This document shows, in pieces, positions 63,034 to 64,000 of a DNA stretch of 64,000 nt. This DNA comes from an uncultured Chitinophagaceae bacterium (lineage in GTDB: Bacteria > Bacteroidota > Bacteroidia > Chitinophagales > Chitinophagaceae). Below the pieces are notes generated by a model. The model worked only from the letters and a program-made list of their open reading frames with translations. It did not search any database and was not told where the DNA came from. The stretch covers positions 55,967 through 119,966 of the forward strand of contig CALLZY010000214.1 of the NCBI GenBank assembly GCA_937858715.1, in the 5' to 3' direction. Position 1 is the first letter of the stretch. Every line of letters starts with the position of its first letter. The position numbers and the translations under genes were made by a program.

Positions 63034-64000
63034 CTAATCCTGTTTAATAAAATAAATGGTTTGACTATAGTTGGCTATCGCCAGCAATGCCCTATAAATA
63101 TATTGACACGACTGCACAGCGCCATCTGTATTTATAAATTCTATATCATCTTCGGGTGTATGATACTGCGGATAACCACCAGTATGAAAACCCAGCACCG
63201 GAATCTTTTTCTTATAAAATGAAACATGATCTGAGCCGCCCACTCCGCCTGCAATGACGATTGTGTTTAACCCGCTGCCATTACCCAGGTTTTTCAGTAA
63301 GGTCTCGCCACCCGGAAATGTACCGGCACCGCCCATATACAATTGCTTCTCTGCATTCAGGCAGCCCAGAATATCCATATTTATCATCAGCTTAATGGCA
63401 GTATCTGGCACCGGCAGGTGATTGGTAAAATATTTTGAACCCACCAACCCTTCTTCTTCTCCGCTGAAAGCGATAAAAATTATACTCCGCTTATTCAATT
63501 TAGCCCTGCTCACTTCTTTTGCGATACACAGTAAAGCGGCTGTACCCGAAGCATTATCAATGGCCCCGTTATGAATGGCCAGCGTATCCGGCTTTTTTGA
63601 ACCTGTTCCTTTTCCTCCCCATCCCAGGTGATCGTAATGAGCACCTATTACAATGTATTCGTCTTTTAACATTGGGTCGCTGCCGGGCAGGTATCCAATT
63701 ACATTATTCGTAAGAACAGAATCCTGCGAAACAGAATTGGTTTGCTTTTTTATGTTTACATAGAATGGCTGATAATAATCCGGATGCCACTGTGTTAAAC
63801 CAAACCTCTTAAATTGTTTACGTATGTATGCTGCCGCCCGGTCATTTCCGTTGGTACCCGGAAATCTTCCTTCCAGTTTATCATCAGCCAGGAACCGGAT
63901 ATGCCTATTATACTGGTTTGCCGAAATCCCGTTCTGGGCAATACCGTTACTTGTGGTAACGACAATCAATATCAGTATGGAAATGCAGATTCTCAATGTC
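63034..64000 (-). CDS. M28-family zinc aminopeptidase, 5' end not certain
   Basis: The visible frame gives 320 residues with a signal peptide ending near NGIAQ (about 21). Metal-ligand motifs are in order: IGAHYDHLGWG, DNASGTAALL, SGEEEGLVGS, MDILGC and YHTPEDD, fitting peptidase M28. The first usable start is a TTG at 63996, only five bases from the window edge, so the true start may lie outside. It is 9 bases upstream of the epimerase gene on the same strand. The link with the glycan genes is by position only. Confidence 0.85.
   Translation of the reverse strand, partial: TLRICISILILIVVTTSNGIAQNGISANQYNRHIRFLADDKLEGRFPGTNGNDRAAAYIRKQFKRFGLTQWHPDYYQPFYVNIKKQTNSVSQDSVLTNNVIGYLPGSDPMLKDEYIVIGAHYDHLGWGGKGTGSKKPDTLAIHNGAIDNASGTAALLCIAKEVSRAKLNKRSIIFIAFSGEEEGLVGSKYFTNHLPVPDTAIKLMINMDILGCLNAEKQLYMGGAGTFPGGETLLKNLGNGSGLNTIVIAGGVGGSDHVSFYKKKIPVLGFHTGGYPQYHTPEDDIEFINTDGAVQSCQYIYRALLAIANYSQTIYFIKQD

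Overview
The window looks like a piece of a Bacteroidota chromosome, most likely from the Chitinophagia/Sphingobacteriia side (inference from gene content, not a database match). Supporting signs are gldA, a Por/T9SS-type sorting tail, many outer-membrane beta-barrels with signal peptides ending in Ala/Ser-Gln, a fused KorA-type oxidoreductase, a LytS/LytTR pair, few clear Shine-Dalgarno sites, and several matches to the Bacteroidota promoter element TAnnTTTG. No phage, insertion sequence with transposase, rRNA or CRISPR array was seen.

Layout. 0-2.7 kb: ECF sigma factor, a membrane protein with a duplicated N-terminal module (possible anti-sigma factor), and a beta-barrel. 2.7-4.8 kb: an AT-rich patch with two unknown exported proteins and an XRE regulator preceded by a T15 tract. 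4.9-11 kb: L,D-transpeptidase, alpha/beta hydrolase, acetyl-CoA synthetase, TonB-receptor-like barrel. 11-18.6 kb: MHS-family transporter with a small partner, a type-I-secretion-like ABC/HlyD/TolC operon, and TerC. 18.6-23.5 kb: a bicarbonate module (small anchored protein, SulP carrier, beta-carbonic anhydrase), a second beta-carbonic anhydrase and NhaD. 23.6-32.1 kb: gldA, a frameshifted T9SS cargo gene, enolase, an FtsB-like protein, endonuclease III, and surface proteins. 32.2-47.2 kb: KorA, two DUF3857 paralogues separated by a GxxExxY gene in repeats, an efflux adaptor and TolC pair, a PLP lyase with an amino-acid permease, a PorG-like barrel, and a LytTR two-component system. 47.2-52.6 kb: a Cthe_2159-like lipoprotein, a cobalamin riboswitch driving a BtuB-like receptor, a CWC protein, and MarC. 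52.6-52.9 kb: a broken tRNA-Arg copy next to an intact tRNA-Arg(CCG). 53.3-59.4 kb: a carotenoid operon. 59.4-64 kb: the edge of a surface-polysaccharide cluster.

The most coherent system is the carotenoid block. A CarH-like MerR regulator with a B12-binding domain lies upstream of an ECF sigma factor and crtI-crtB-idi-crtZ-crtY, which together would make zeaxanthin from geranylgeranyl diphosphate. The 111-bp gap between the regulator and the sigma gene holds five copies of TAAACAAA in both orientations, a good candidate operator array. The regulator keeps the W-x9-EH and E-x-H-x-x-G motifs of adenosylcobalamin photoreceptors, and a riboswitch-controlled cobalamin receptor lies about 7 kb away.

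A second theme is short palindromic sequences sitting inside genes. They occur in the putative anti-sigma gene (in frame), in gldA (a 16-bp palindrome between 14-bp direct repeats, 36 bp in all and in frame), and in the anticodon arm of a tRNA-Arg copy. These may be traces of small non-autonomous mobile elements.
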